NCBI GenBank assembly: GCA_037577475.1
Contig: CM075204.1
Coordinates: forward strand, 4,633,855 to 4,697,854
DNA: 64,000 nucleotides
Direction of reading: 5' to 3'
Source of the DNA: Chaunax sp. Z400
Taxonomy: Eukaryota > Chordata > Actinopteri > Lophiiformes > Chaunacidae
Under the pieces are notes generated by a model. That model searched no databases. It had not been told where the DNA came from and saw nothing but the letters and a program-made list of their open reading frames with translations. This document shows, piece by piece, positions 35,835 through 47,582 of the stretch. The stretch's first letter is position 1; each line of letters opens with the position of its first letter. A program made the position numbers and the translations under genes.

Positions 35835-35838
<4 letters not shown>
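35425..35838 (+). repeat. Copy 2 of the roughly 410-bp duplicated block
   Basis: Nearly identical to 3585-3996, same orientation, about 31.8 kb away. Differences are a few substitutions. It ends in (CA)n instead of (TA)n. Confidence 0.85.

Positions 35839-35901
<63 letters not shown>
35837..35901. repeat. (CA)n microsatellite
   Basis: An uninterrupted AC dinucleotide run of about 32 units. The valine/cysteine-rich frame across it is an artefact. Confidence 0.98.
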
Positions 35902-35905
<4 letters not shown>

Positions 35906-38565
35906 TATATGTGAAAAGAAAATTAGTGCCTGAATGTTCATGTGTTAAAATAATTCTCCAAATCAAAATCCTGAGTGAAGCATAATGTCCCAAAACCTTC
36001 AAACCAAAGAAAAGAGCAGAAAACAAAAGCTCATTTTCAGCATTTTAACAGGGGCAGACATTCAGTGTCCATCCTTCACAGTGTCTTTTCACAGAAGACA
36101 TATCAACATGTAGGAAAGATGGAAATAACAGAATCAATGATTTAGCTGTTTGTGTGTCAGGGTCCTCGTATTGTTAATGCTGCTCACTGTCACACTTTGA
36201 ACAGAGCTACTGTTAGTTATTAGTAGCACCTGTGTTTTTCCTACTATGACAAGACTGCTGTGGAAAAGAGGTTTATCCACAGCTTAGACACACACATGCT
36301 GCCCAACGATCATTTTCAAAAGTATGACATTAAAACCAGGACAATATTTAAAAAGTCTTTACCAAAGTCATTATGGATGCTCCCTGGAGACATCTCAGTT
36401 CTCCTGGTACTTTTCCAGTATTACAGGATTTACTCCTCATAGTCAACCAAAGGGTTTATGTGTTTACAGTAACATACAGTTTCATAATGTCCCTATGAAA
36501 CTCTGAGTTTGACCAATAAACAGAGTTTTGGTCATGGGTTCAAGTGGAGGTGGTTTGCTGGTGAGTTGAACACGATCTATTAAATCCACTGCTGCTTTCA
36601 GGACCTCAGGACAATTTAAACATGTAGAATCATGACAACTTTAGGTATTTACAAATTAGATTTATTATTATACATTAGATCTCTTAGATTATATTAACAA
36701 GAATTTTAAAAAATGTTACCTGATGGGAGTGGAACTCACTGATATGTTGCACCTCATATGAATGGTTGGATGTTTCGGCCAGCCAGGATATTTCTTGTTC
36801 TCAAACCATTTCTCATTGAACTTACATTTACCCAAAGTTCACTCTGCACACAATGTTGTCTTATTTTTTCCCCCCATCAAAGCGAAGATTGTGTTCAAAC
36901 AAACAGGATATTGCAGAAATGGTCATTGTAGTGGAATATAGGCTGAAATACTGGGAAAATAAAACCTAAAAACTGAACAAAAAGACACGCTCATTCAATA
37001 TGCCCAGATAAAACTGAACACATCCCCTCTGAAGTATTCCAGACATTTTAAGACGTAATATGTCAAATAAATTTGAGATGTTTTAAGACTTTTTAGGATC
37101 CTGATCGAAGTCAGCATCTTGGACCTCCAGAAAGTGTTCCATAAACCTAAGTAATAGGTAAGTAATACCTAAACCCTGGAAATGTATTCATCTGGAATCA
37201 TGTGTTTATCATCAGTAATTTATGGGTTAACAACAAAAATATAGTTTTCCATATTATCCCCCCCCCCCCCCCACATATAGATTTAATCTACCACATCTAG
37301 ATGATGATCAGGATCGGGATCAATTGCCCATAGTGGTGCATACATGTCCACCTCATCAGATGCTCTCCTGTAAACTTGAAAAGTTCATAAGAAAAAATAA
37401 ATACATACAGAATGATTTGAATTAAACACTAAAAGTAGCAAAAGAAATCATTTAAAAATGATTAAAATACATCACCTATGGGATGCAAACTCGCATCCTT
37501 GGTGTGGGACTCCATCTAAACCACTAGATCAGCGTATAGGACACAGTCACATGACCAACATGAGGTTGATGGTTTTGAAAATGTGCGCTGTAACTATATT
37601 TTCCATGAGAACTCTAAAGAGTTTCCGTAGGGACCTTGAATTGCAGGAAGTCTGTCCGACTTACAGGCGTTCTGTTAGAGTTAAGTTTAGTCGTGGAACA
37701 TCGTTAATTGTTCAAGCCGGGGGATCTTTATTTTCATTGGCTTAAAATTTTTGATGACGCTGATAAAATGTTTGGTTTTTTTAAAACAAGGCCCTGGTTC
37801 TGCCTCAAAATTTTATCAACTCCTTCTTCGCCCAAGATCCAGGCCTACACAGAATTTCATCAAAATCTGACAACTTTTTGAGATATCTAAAAAACAAACA
37901 TGGGTGATCAATAACCTCCTCCATCACTCATTGTTGGAAGTGATCAGTCATCCAGAAACACCAAACCCCAGATGATGTACTCCTCCTCCATCACTAGATG
38001 GCAGTATTAGCTTTTAACCACAGTAAAGCATGAGGAAACTTTCATCTGATGAGAAGATTGATGGACTTCCACTTTCTAACATGTCCTCTAGTTCTTCATT
38101 GGTGGTTACTCTTCCAGCTCAAATGACAAATAGCAGACATTGATTATGCAGCAATAAGCAGAACCTACCAATATTTGATTCATCATTTCATGAATAAAAA
38201 TTCATTCTGGTTTTCCAGCTCCTGCAGAGAAACTTGTGGTAAATATGGAGCATCAAATGAATTTAGGAGATTCTGGTGAATTTTTATGCATCAATTTGTG
38301 CTTTATTCTCTATCAAATGATGCCTTTATTTATGTAAATGAAAACACAAAATCAAGACAAAATAGAATGCAATATAATAGATTTAAGGACCAGTTCACCC
38401 AAAAGTGAAAACTTTTTCTCCCTCATGCTGGAACTTCACCTGGATGTCAGATGCATCAGGATCTAAGAGTTTTTCACTTTTTATTTTAAAAAACTTCCAT
38501 TAATTTATCGAAAAGCAAAAAGCTTGATTACTTTCTTCATTCCTCAAAACTTATGACATTTTCTT
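35902..38565. other. No gene recognised; scattered repeat pieces
   Basis: Contains a poly(C) run at about 37258-37272, a weak CCTCC-type dispersed repeat at about 37780-37920 (inverted), and the dispersed CAGTTCACCC...CTTCACC repeat at about 38385-38460. A plus frame at 37458-37745 (95 codons) has no recognisable domain. Confidence 0.45.
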
Positions 38566-39200
38566 ATATACACTGCTAAAAAAAATGAAGGGAACAATTA
38601 ATCATCAGAGTATAACATCAAGTCAGTTAAACTTCAGGGATATCAATCTGTCCATTTAAAAAGCAAAGTGATTGTGAATCAATTTCACCTGCTTTGGTGC
38701 AAATGAAAGTGACAACAGGTGCAATGGAGAGGAAAAAGCAAGACAACCCCAAAAAGGGAATGTTTTTACATGTTGTGTCCACAGACATTTATCCTTCCTG
38801 ACTGATTCTTCTCTAGTTTTGTGTTTTGCTAGTGTTCTTGTCACTACTGGTAGCATGAGGCGGTACCTGCAGCCCAATCAGGTTGCACAGGTAGTCCAGC
38901 TCCTCCAGGATGGCACAACCATATGTGCGGTCGCAAGGTTTGCTGCGTCTCCCAGTACAGTCTCCAGAGCATGGAGGAGATACCAGGAGAACGGCCATTA
39001 GACAAGGAGAGCTGGACATATACCGGTCCTGCTGCTGGCATCAACCCAGCAGCAGGACCGGTATCTGCTCCTTTGTGGGAGGAGGAACAGGAGGAGCACA
39101 GCCAGAGCCCTACAAAATGACCTCCAGCAGGCTACTGGTGTGCTGGGATTGGAGCGTGGCAGAGATGAGGCGGGGAATGGTACGTTACTCCTGATAGACT
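38566..39200 (+). pseudogene. Tc1-like transposon, 5' part only
   Basis: The left end TATACACTGCTAAAAAAAAT and GAAGGGAACAA (38570-38600) is the common Tc1-like terminal repeat of fish. The transposase frame starts at ATG 38855: MRRYLQPNQVAQVVQLLQDG and VSRAWRRYQENGH, the helix-turn-helix DNA-binding part. It stops at TAG 38999-39001. Shifted frames continue with RNRRSTARALQNDLQQATGV. The DDE domain is absent, because the Gypsy gag fragment follows at about 39215. An unusual palindrome lies inside (39021-39063). Confidence 0.8.
39021..39063. repeat. Perfect 18-bp inverted repeat, 7-nt loop, inside the Tc1 fragment
   Basis: Arms 39021-39038 (TACCGGTCCTGCTGCTGG) and 39046-39063 are exact reverse complements around CATCAAC. 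The right arm corresponds to normal Tc1 coding sequence (QQQDRY). The left arm appears to be a copied, inverted version of it. Confidence 0.85.
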
Positions 39201-39214
39201 GAATTATGGGCAGG

Positions 39215-39905
39215 CGGCTGGAGGAGGGCCGATGGGAGTTGTAGTTCCTCTCCGAGCGTCATCCTGTAGGCAGTTATCAATCTTGATACACAAGGTGAGA
39301 AGCGAGTCAAGTGAGTTGGGTTCCTCTCCATTAATTGGTCCATCCTTTAACTGGTCGTTGAGACCATACACAAACTTGCTGCATAGCGCCGCCTCATTCC
39401 AGCCAGACTCCACGAGGAGCGAGAGGGATGGTCAAAAACATTTCTAAATTCATCCATGAACTCCGCATACGAAGGAGGATTAGCAGTTCCACCACACAAT
39501 CTAGCCTCTCAAGTGCCTTGCCTATGATACCTTTACTCCATCGGAGGTGAAGGACTGCTGGCGATGAGTGAAGACGTTGCTGCATTGCATGAGAAAACCC
39601 CGACACTTCTCTGTGTCTCCAGCGTAGGGCTCCGGGGTCGGCATCTGAACCTCGTGAGTGGGTGCGACAGGTGGTGGAGGAGAAGCTGGAGGTGGACTCG
39701 GTTGTAGAGCCTGTGTGAGTTGAGAGAGTTGGGTACAGAATGAATGAACCAGAGCATTAAGCTGCGACAGCTGGTCATGATTAATCTGTTGAGATTCCAT
39801 TAAAGATTGTAATCTTTGCTCATGTTTGCCCAGCAGAAAGCCTTGGTGCGTGATGGCTTCTTTTACTGCGTCTGTGTCCGCTGGGTCCACGCTTGGCCAG
39901 ATCGT
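39215..39905 (-). pseudogene. Gypsy (Ty3-type) gag fragment, degenerate
   Basis: The minus frame begins near 39890 with a VDPADTDAVKEAITHQG segment, where intact relatives carry an initiating Met at the Val. A glutamine-rich helix and proline-rich linker come next, then PTPEPYAGDTEKCRGFLMQC, the conserved capsid start. Shifted frames contain SGWNEAALCSKFVYGLNDQL and LDSLLTLCIKIDNCL. No protease, reverse transcriptase or integrase is present. The frame is broken several times. Confidence 0.75.
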
Positions 39906-40012
39906 TCTGTTAAGGTTATTTAGATTAGACCCAAGAGCGAGACACGGACACAGACGAAGTTTGAACAGGTTTAATGTACTTGGCAGAATGTGAATCAAGC
40001 TGAGGTTTGAAG

Positions 40013-40852
40013 CAGGATGGAGAGCGGGGCCGTGAGGTGAGGCTGGAGAGCAGAGCCGAGAGGTGAGGCTGGAGAGCAGGGCTGAGAGGTGAGGCTGGAG
40101 AGCAGGGCTGAGAGGTGAGGCTGGAGAGCGGGGCTGAGAGGTGAGGCTGGAGAGCAGAGCTGAGAGGTGAGGATGGAGAGCGGGGCCGAGAGGTGAGGCT
40201 GGAGAGCAGAGCTGAGAGGTGAGGCTGGAGAGCAGGGCCGAGAGGTGAGGCTGGAGAGCGGGGCTGAGAGGTGAGGCTGGAGAGCAGGGCTGAGAGGTGA
40301 GGCTGGAGAGCAGGGCCGAGAGGTGAGGCTGGAGAGCAGAGCTGAGAGGTGAGGCTGGAGAGCAGAGCTGAGAGGTGAGGCTGGAGAGCAGGGCCGAGAG
40401 GTGAGGCTGGAGAGCAGAGCTGAGAGGTGAGGCTGGAGAGCAGGGCCGAGAGGTGAGGCTGGAGAGCAGAGCTGAGAGGTGAGGATGGAGAGCGGGGCCG
40501 AGAGGTGAGGCTGGAGAGCAGAGCTGAGAGGTGAGGCTGGAGAGCAGGGCCGTGAGGTGAGGCTGGAGAGCGGGGCTGAGAGGTGAGGCTGGAGAGCGGG
40601 GCTGAGAGGTGAGGCTGGAGAGCGGGGCCGAGAGGTGAGGCTGGAGAGCAGGGCCGAGAGGTGAGGCTGGAGAGCAGGGCTGAGAGGTGAGGCTGGAGAG
40701 CAGGGCTGAGAGGTGAGGCTGGAGAGCAGGGCCGAGAGGTGAGGCTGGAGAGCAGAGCTGAGAGGTGAGGCTGGAGAGCAGGGCTGAGTGGTGAGGCTGG
40801 AGAGCAGGGCTGAGAGGTGAGGCTGGAGAGCGGGGCTGAGTGGTGAGGCTGG
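40013..40852. repeat. 26-bp GC-rich minisatellite, about 32 units
   Basis: The unit is GAGGTGAGGCTGGAGAG plus CAGGGCTGA, with CAGAGC, CGGGGC and GCCGA variants. Because 26 bp shifts the frame by one each unit, all three minus frames stay open. This gives apparent proteins of more than 460 codons with LSSLTSQP-type repeats; these are artefacts. Confidence 0.97.
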
Positions 40853-41055
40853 CAGGTGTGGTTGGCAGTTTCAGGAGATCTAGGATGGGAGGACAGGAAG
40901 AATGAGTCACAGGGAAAAAAATCCAAAAGGAGATCAGAGTAAGCCTGAGCGTTTATACCACTGTAAGTTAGAGGACGATCTGGTGAAGAGTGGAAGAAGC
41001 CGGACGTTAAAGCAGAGTGATGATGGTGATGATGATCAGGCATGAACTGCCATCC

Positions 41056-41325
41056 AGCACCTGCAGATGACCACGCCCCACTGCGGCACCTGCAGATGAC
41101 CACGCCCCACTGCGGCACCTGCAGATGACCACGCCCCACTGCGGCACCTGCAGATGACCACGCCCCACTGCGGCACCTGCAGATGACCACGCCCCACTGC
41201 GGCACCTGCAGATGACCACGCCCCACTGCGGCACCTGCAGTTGACCACGCCCCACTGCAGCACCTGCAGTTGACCACGCCCCACTGCAGCACCTGCAGTT
41301 GACCACGCCCCACTGCAGCACCTGC
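41056..41325. repeat. 29-bp minisatellite, about 9 units
   Basis: The unit is CACCTGCAGATGACCACG plus CCCCACTGCGG. The last three units carry TTGACC and GCAG variants. It produces open minus-strand frames (97 to 138 codons) that are artefacts. It lies about 200 bp from the 26-bp array. Confidence 0.97.
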
Positions 41326-41410
41326 ACACATTTAGAGAGAGTAATTAGTATCCACTCTCCTATGAGTCTGGGGCACCATGACAGAATCAATTCCTTACAT
41401 TGTTGACTAA

Positions 41411-43130
41411 TTAAATAATACAACTCTCTGCCACAACATAAAAAAAATGAATCACATCCATAGGAGATTTGAAATATCTTAATCTATCCCTTTCTAGAAC
41501 AACTATCTTCCTAGGAATGTTTTCACTTACTTGGAAAGCATGAAAATGGTCATGGAAACATGTGTCATGCTCAACCAAAACCAAAACAACTTTGCCATCA
41601 TGTAAAATAATAGAGGATATTTTACTGAACACAGGTGTGCTTTCATTAGTGCCTGTGCAAACAAAGAGGCAAACACCATATTCAACTCCAAACACTTCAC
41701 CCAGTTTGTGAGATTAACAGTGGTTTGTGAATCAATCTGAAGATATGCAGATATATCTTCTGTGTATTCTACTGCTTCAAGTAAACACATTTTGACTGGA
41801 CCTGCCTCGACTTCTTTTCAAGTCAAGCTTCCCAGTGATAAGCCACTGCCAACTGCTGTTTTTTTGCAAGCGATACTGTCAAATTCTTGAAGTTCTTGAC
41901 ACAATCTTTGAAAAATGTGTGCTTCGCTTCAAATCTCATAGTCCACATGTGTATGAGTGGTCCAATTTTTCCAATGCATCTCGGATAGTGGACCATGAAA
42001 TGATGGTTTGGAATCGAGTTGTTTGACGGGTAAAGTTCTTGGAAGAGTTTGTGATGTTCAATAATAAGGTGCTTTAAATACACTGTCATCCCTTCAGTGA
42101 TCGTGTAGGAGAAAACAATGTTTATAATGTTCAGCAATAACAGCATCATAACATAACAATCATCCTCTGATACCAGGTCACCAAAAATCAAAGGTATATT
42201 TGTGATCAAACAGTGTTTGTGATGCATTTAACCAAATACCATGTCCTCCACATTCAAGCTTCATATTTGTTGGCTTGTTTTTCTTTTCCAAATAGCATAG
42301 ATCCTGTTTAACAAGCTTTCTTTAGTGATGAAATGTTCATTCAAATATTCTAACAGTAATTTGATCTCATATTGACCAACCCCTTCCAAAATGTCATGCA
42401 TGATAACAGAAGAATTTTCTGCAGTATCCAAATATTGCAATGTATTCAGTTTGCTCTTTCTCTTGATGCCACATGAAGAGGTTAATGTGGGATCATCTGC
42501 CAAGGCAGTATAATGCTGATCATTGAGAGCTGCTGATCTTAAAGTCAAACATGGGTCATCTTCTGAGAAAACTGACTGAGCTGAAGATTCATCAACTAAG
42601 CAAAATCTACAGAAATCATTTGCACTAAATGACTCCATGAACCCAAGAATGCTTTGCAAACCCAAGTTATGGCCAGTAATTTGTGCGAGAGTGCCGCGTA
42701 CAGGAATGTCAGCAAATGGAACAGCAACCTCAGCTGTCTCTAATATTTTCAACTCCTTTACTAAAGGTTTCAATGTTTGATCAATTCCATATTTTTTGGC
42801 ATCTTGTGCATGAAACAATGATACCAGATGAATGTTCATTAAGGCAGAATTTATCCTGGGGGGAAGATTTCTGAGGATGAAGTACAAGCAGCCAACTTTG
42901 TGTCTCCCTTATTCTTGAACCTAGAGGATTAGCAAACTCCAATTCATCAAAGTACAGTTGGATTTGGAGTCAAACTTATTACCTGGAAACAAAGGATGAC
43001 TTTGGAAGTAGATCCCACCACAGAAGTCCTCAAATTTGTCAAACTGAGTACATGTTTGCATCAATTCACTCATCTTTTCATTTTTGAAAACAAACTTAAA
43101 TATTTCTTCCACTTGCTGTCTGAATTCAGC
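41411..43130 (-). pseudogene. Second copy of the transposase-like family, degenerate
   Basis: The order is the same as in the 30-32 kb element. The N-terminal piece (42890-43112) has FEDFCGGIYFQSHPLFP, and ELEFANPLGSRIRETK follows. The next piece (42261-42887) has GTLAQITGHNLGLQSILGF, FCRFCLVDES and MHDILEGVGQYEI. After it (41823-42227) come NHHFMVHYPRCIGKIGPLIH and MWTMRFEAKHTFFKDC. The C-terminal part (41411-41790) is broken by frame changes. No zinc fingers were seen upstream; the 99% samm50 duplication begins at 43232. Compared with the first copy only the motifs are shared, so the two are old, separate insertions. Confidence 0.6.
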
Positions 43131-43231
43131 TGGCTGAAAGGGTTGTCCGTGCTTTTGAATAACTCTTCTATGGCTGCTCTGGAGGGATTGTCATTTGGGA
43201 TTAAGTTCAATACTTGGTCCTGAATATTAGA

Positions 43232-45216
43232 TTGTATAATTTCTATTGATGGTCATATTTCTATAAGTGAGGTTTTTATGTGTTGAACTCTTTTTAACAC
43301 AGCAGCTGTTTTAATACGTTCAGTTCACCCACCGTAGTTGAGGTTGCAGAGGTTGCCTGCGTTGAGGAAGAAGTGCGTTCTGAAAAGGTCTCCAAAGCCG
43401 CCCTTGCCTGGTCTGAAGGGCAGCGGCGTGCAGAGGTGCAGACCGCCTGCCCAGTACGCCTCCCCACCCAGATAGTCACCTGGAACACAGAGCATCAAAC
43501 CAACACCAGCTCCTGTGCTACACTTCTTAATGGGACACATAAACATCTGTTCTATGGAATTAAATGAGCTCTTATCTGAATATTAGATACGTTCAGCTGC
43601 AGCTCCTAAAGGACTTCTGTTGTTTTGGTATATTGACTCATTGGATAGTGGCTGAATACAGTGATATGTTATTATGTCTTAACCATTAGGTCACCAGAAT
43701 GTCCAAATTTATAAGCCTCATTTCATTTCCCACCTCACATATATGATGGATTAAGCATCAGTTTAAGCAGGTTATTGCTCAAAGATCTCTTTATTTTAAG
43801 TCCAACTAACACTTTAAATTAAATAATAATGTTTACATATTGTGTGTATTTAATTATTCAGCATTTGTTATTAAAAATGCAGACAGACAGTTTGTACCTT
43901 CGCTCTGTGGCCCGATGCTGTACATCCCAAACCCGCGTACGCTGGTGGGACCTCCAAGGTAGAACCTGGACAAAATACAAAGCCACTGAACCATCCAATC
44001 AGGAGGCAGGGTTACCTCAAAATGATAAACCTACCATTATAAAGCTCTTTTATAGGACAGCGTTAAAGCAAAAATCATACTTAAACAGAAAAATCTGAAA
44101 TGATTTGAGGGCAAACAATAAAGACAGTAAATGAACTGATCATTTTAAAATGTAAAAACTTTTCAACGTTAACCTCAGAAGCTAATACTCTAATAAGTTG
44201 TGCTTTTGTTGGATGTTGAGGTCGGAGCCAGATGGCAGATAAATCAGGTGTACCTGTCAGCGATGCAGGATGGCTGTCCTCTCAGGGGATAAAGCATCCC
44301 ACCCCACAGAGAAGCAGACAGGACCTGAAACCACACAGAATACAAGAGTATTCAGTGAAACAGAACAAAACACCAATCAAGTAAAGCATTTAGTATCTAG
44401 TAAGCCTTTATCGCCCACTAGTGGTGCTTTAATGTCACTAAAATTCAAAGTGCACCACATCAGATGCAGATAAATCTACAATCACTAGCTGATAGCAAAG
44501 CTTGACAGGAGGCTTGAAGCGTTACAGTAAATGACCTCTGGGCATGTTCACACATTATTTCAAGTGACTTCATTCTGTCTTACTGAGTCCCAGAGGAGCC
44601 GTCTGTTGAGCTGCAGCTCAAAATCCTCTTTCAGGAAGCTGGCATCTCCTCCTGTGTAGCCAGCCAGTTCCTGCAGGGCAAACACACACCTATCACATCA
44701 CTGCAGGACTGGACAGAGCAGCAAGGATCAGCCGGTTGTTTCATGGGACTGATGGATAACATGTTAACAATCAGTCCCATATATATATACATATATACAC
44801 TACCAGTCAAATATTTGGACACAGTTTCCCATTCAAGTGGATGGGTAACTGTGTCCAAACTATTTACTGGTACTGTATATATATATAGATAGATAGAGAT
44901 ATATATACATATACAACACCTTATTTTGTTAGGCCCCAGACACACCAAACAGATACGACTGTTCTGTCTTGTGTCTACACTTTCAAACGCTGTCACTGCT
45001 CCTTCTCTGATGCATTTTTTGTTAGTAAAACTATGTATATTAATTTATTAAATCAGATGTTCACTGGCTAAATGACATCTAACAGAGTAAAATGTTATTT
45101 GTTAAGAAAGGCACTTGTATGGACACATACTCACCTGGTTGATCCGCAGTAAGGCACCTCTGCTGGGGAAAATGGACGAATTCCTGGAATCGACTGACAC
45201 AGTGTGCTGCAAACAA
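43232..45216 (-). pseudogene. samm50: Duplicated samm50 fragment (five internal exons)
   Basis: About 99% identical to 61424-63283, same orientation. Exons with intact splice sites: 45135-45206, 44584-44670, 44254-44324, 43898-43965 and 43333-43479, matching the sequence from HTVSVDSRNSS to HFFLNAGNLCNLNYG. The exon before it and the two last exons are missing, so it cannot make a complete protein. In the last of these exons it keeps YLGGEAYW, whereas the longer copy has YLAGEAYW. A small mariner-type element lies in one intron (44796-44877). The copy ends 10 bp beyond an exon acceptor and runs directly into an RTE-like LINE. Confidence 0.9.
44796..44877. mobile_element. 82-bp mariner/Tc1-type MITE
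   Basis: Terminal inverted repeats: TACACTACCAGTCAAATATT and GGACACAGTTTCCCAT on the left; the right end reads, as reverse complement, TACAGTACCAGTAAATAGTT and GGACACAGTTACCCAT. It sits in a TA-rich tract. The ACTACCAGTCAAA end is a common fish Tc1/mariner terminal sequence. It is absent at the matching site in the 61-63 kb copy. Confidence 0.8.
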
Positions 45217-46185
45217 TACCCTTATACCCTTATGAGGAAGAAGAACAGGATCCACATTACCTCGCCCGAGTCAAGGATACTCAGGCCCCACCTTGGAGCC
45301 AGGCCTGGGAGAGGGGCTCGTCGGTGAGGGCCTGGTGGTCGGACCCTCACCGATGGGGCCCGGCCGGGCACAGGCCGAAAGAGCCACATCGGTCCATCCT
45401 CCAGTGGGCCCACCACCCACCGGAGGAACCATAGGGGTCCAGTGCGATGTGGATTAGGCGGCAGACAAAGGCGGAGGCCTTGCCAGACCGATCCCCGGCT
45501 GCCAAAACTGGCTTTGGTGGGAAGAAACCTGATCTGGTGCGTGAAGTTGAGAGATACCAGCTAGATATGGTCGGGTTCACCTCACCTCAACGAATGACAT
45601 AGGTTCTGGAACCAAGCTCCTCCAGAGTGCCATTCCATCCCTGTATGACCGGAACGAGAGTTTGGTTCGCATTGCCAGCAACAAGTCAGACTTGTTCCTG
45701 CTGAGAGCTGGACTCCTTCAGGGCTTTGTCACCGATTCTGTTCATTATCTTTATGGAGGGTGTCCGGTTTGGTGGACTCAGGATCGCTTCCCCGCTTTTA
45801 GCAGACGATGTGGTCCTGTTAGCTTCATCATGCCGTGACCTCTGCCTGTCATTGAGACAGTTTGCTGCCGAGTGTGAAGCGGCTGGGATGAGAATCAGCA
45901 CCTCCAAGTCTTAGGCCATGGTTCTCAGCCGAAAAACGGGGGGTTGCTCACCACAGGTTAGGGATACGTTTCTGCCCCAAGTGGAGGAGTTCAAGTATCT
46001 CGGGGTCTTGTTCACGAGTGAGGGAAGAGTGGAGTGGGAGTTTGATAGACGGATCGAGGCAGCGTCTGTGGTGATGCAGACTCTGTTATGGTCTATTGTG
46101 GTGAAAAGGGAGCTAAGCTACAAGGCAAAGCTCTCGATTTACCGGTCAATCTATGTTCCTACTGCGACCAGAGCATCTAGACAAA
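45217..46185 (+). mobile_element. RTE-like LINE fragment (part of the endonuclease and reverse transcriptase)
   Basis: The plus frames contain EVERYQLDMVGFTS, then a jump to LSPILFIIFM and VRFGGLRIASPLLADDVVLL (the A/ADD catalytic box of the RT). FAAECEAAGMRISTSKS, LPQVEEFKYLGVLFTSEGR and ELSYKAKLSIYRSIYVPT follow. Internal deletions and stops break it. This family is abundant in fish; calling it RTE-like is from memory. Its usual 3' end is found separately at 58195-58330. Confidence 0.75.
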
Positions 46186-47582
46186 CCCCAGCCAACAAGA
46201 ACACAAACAACACCACTCTGGGAATTTCACCCAGAGAATATCCAACACGTCTACAAGTTCATAAGGAGGGGCAGAGATGTGAGTTTCCAGTTCCAAACAA
46301 TTTTTTTTAAATTTAATTACCAGGGAAATAGTTAAGGCTTTTAAACAATTGCAAGAATCAGGTTAAAAGTTAAACTTGATCAAAATGTGTTTTATAATTT
46401 GTTTGAAAACTACTACAACCATGTAAATATTACCAGGGCAGGGGGGAGGGTGCCATAGAAACCTGCAGGAGGAGGGGAGTGAAAGGGGGAGGCAAGAGTG
46501 TTCACCTCCACCAGTGGTGTGCAAATCACACACACTTTCTCACACTGCAAGATAGAGACACACAAGGGTTAGAGAGGCACAACAAAATCACACATATGTG
46601 TGATGACAAATCACAAAATGACAAATTTGCATGCAATAGGACTCCCAGGGAGGAAAGTGGGGCCTCCACCCAAGAACCTCCACCACCTACAAGAATATAG
46701 CAACCCACCCGGCCTGTTACCTGTCGCACAAAAACAACCCCGGAAATATCAACCTCCTATTATTATGCTCACAATAGTTGGTTTAAACAAAAGATAACTA
46801 AGACTTAAGCCAACACTTAGACCAAAAGGTTAAAAACAGCTGAACAGTAAGGAAAACAAACCATCAAATGCAAACAAATCAAATAAAAAATGAGCAAAGG
46901 TGAAACAAATTAGGTAAAGGAATTAACTAAAGGACAAAAACAGCAGTGGCAACAGAGATCCTCCTAATGGGGCAAAAACATAACATCAAATTAAATATTT
47001 ACATCAGTGGGAGAAAACACGCAAAAGGTAAGTTATATGGCATTAACTTCATAAGTAAACATCAGACTGGATCATACAGGACACCATGTTCCTCAGTCCT
47101 ATTACAAGAGGCTCACATTATTAATCACATTACAGCCCAAACAATCCACCCTCAGGTAATCGTCAGGCCACCACAACAATACACAATCTTCACATGTGCT
47201 CTACAGGTGTAAAGGGGGAGGAGAGAGCGACCATCAGCTCTCAGGTCTGGCTGTAACAGCACCTTAGTCTGACGTTCATCTCCATTTACTGCAGCGCAAA
47301 GGTCAGGAGAGAATGGAGCCACCTTCTACCTGGCTGCTTACAGCTTTGGAGACGGCTAAATTGAGAACAGGTGAAACTCATTACTTCCTGGTCTGGGGAG
47401 GTAATTGGGCTGTATCTCAGTGGGAGGAGACCCCGGGGTCGACCCAGGACGTGCTGGAGGGATTATATCTCTCTGCTGGCTTGGGGGCGCCTTGGTGTAA
47501 GCCTTTATACCATATGTGTCTCGTTGCTTATCCTCCTCAAGGAAAGCTGCTGTTGGGTTTATATCATATGTGATCATTGCAT
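46186..47582. other. No gene recognised
   Basis: Short frames up to about 88 codons on both strands. No domain or transposon end could be supported. Confidence 0.45.

Noticed and set aside
37470..37530. tRNA-like string (minus strand CTAGTGGTTTAGATGG and GCGAGTTTGCATCCC)
   Set aside because: Resembles A and B boxes of a tRNA-derived repeat, but I could not fold a cloverleaf or find a SINE body.
39522..41331. Long minus-strand frames of 462 and 468 codons
   Set aside because: They run through the 26-bp and 29-bp minisatellites, which keep all frames open. The real coding content is only the gag fragment at their 3' end.
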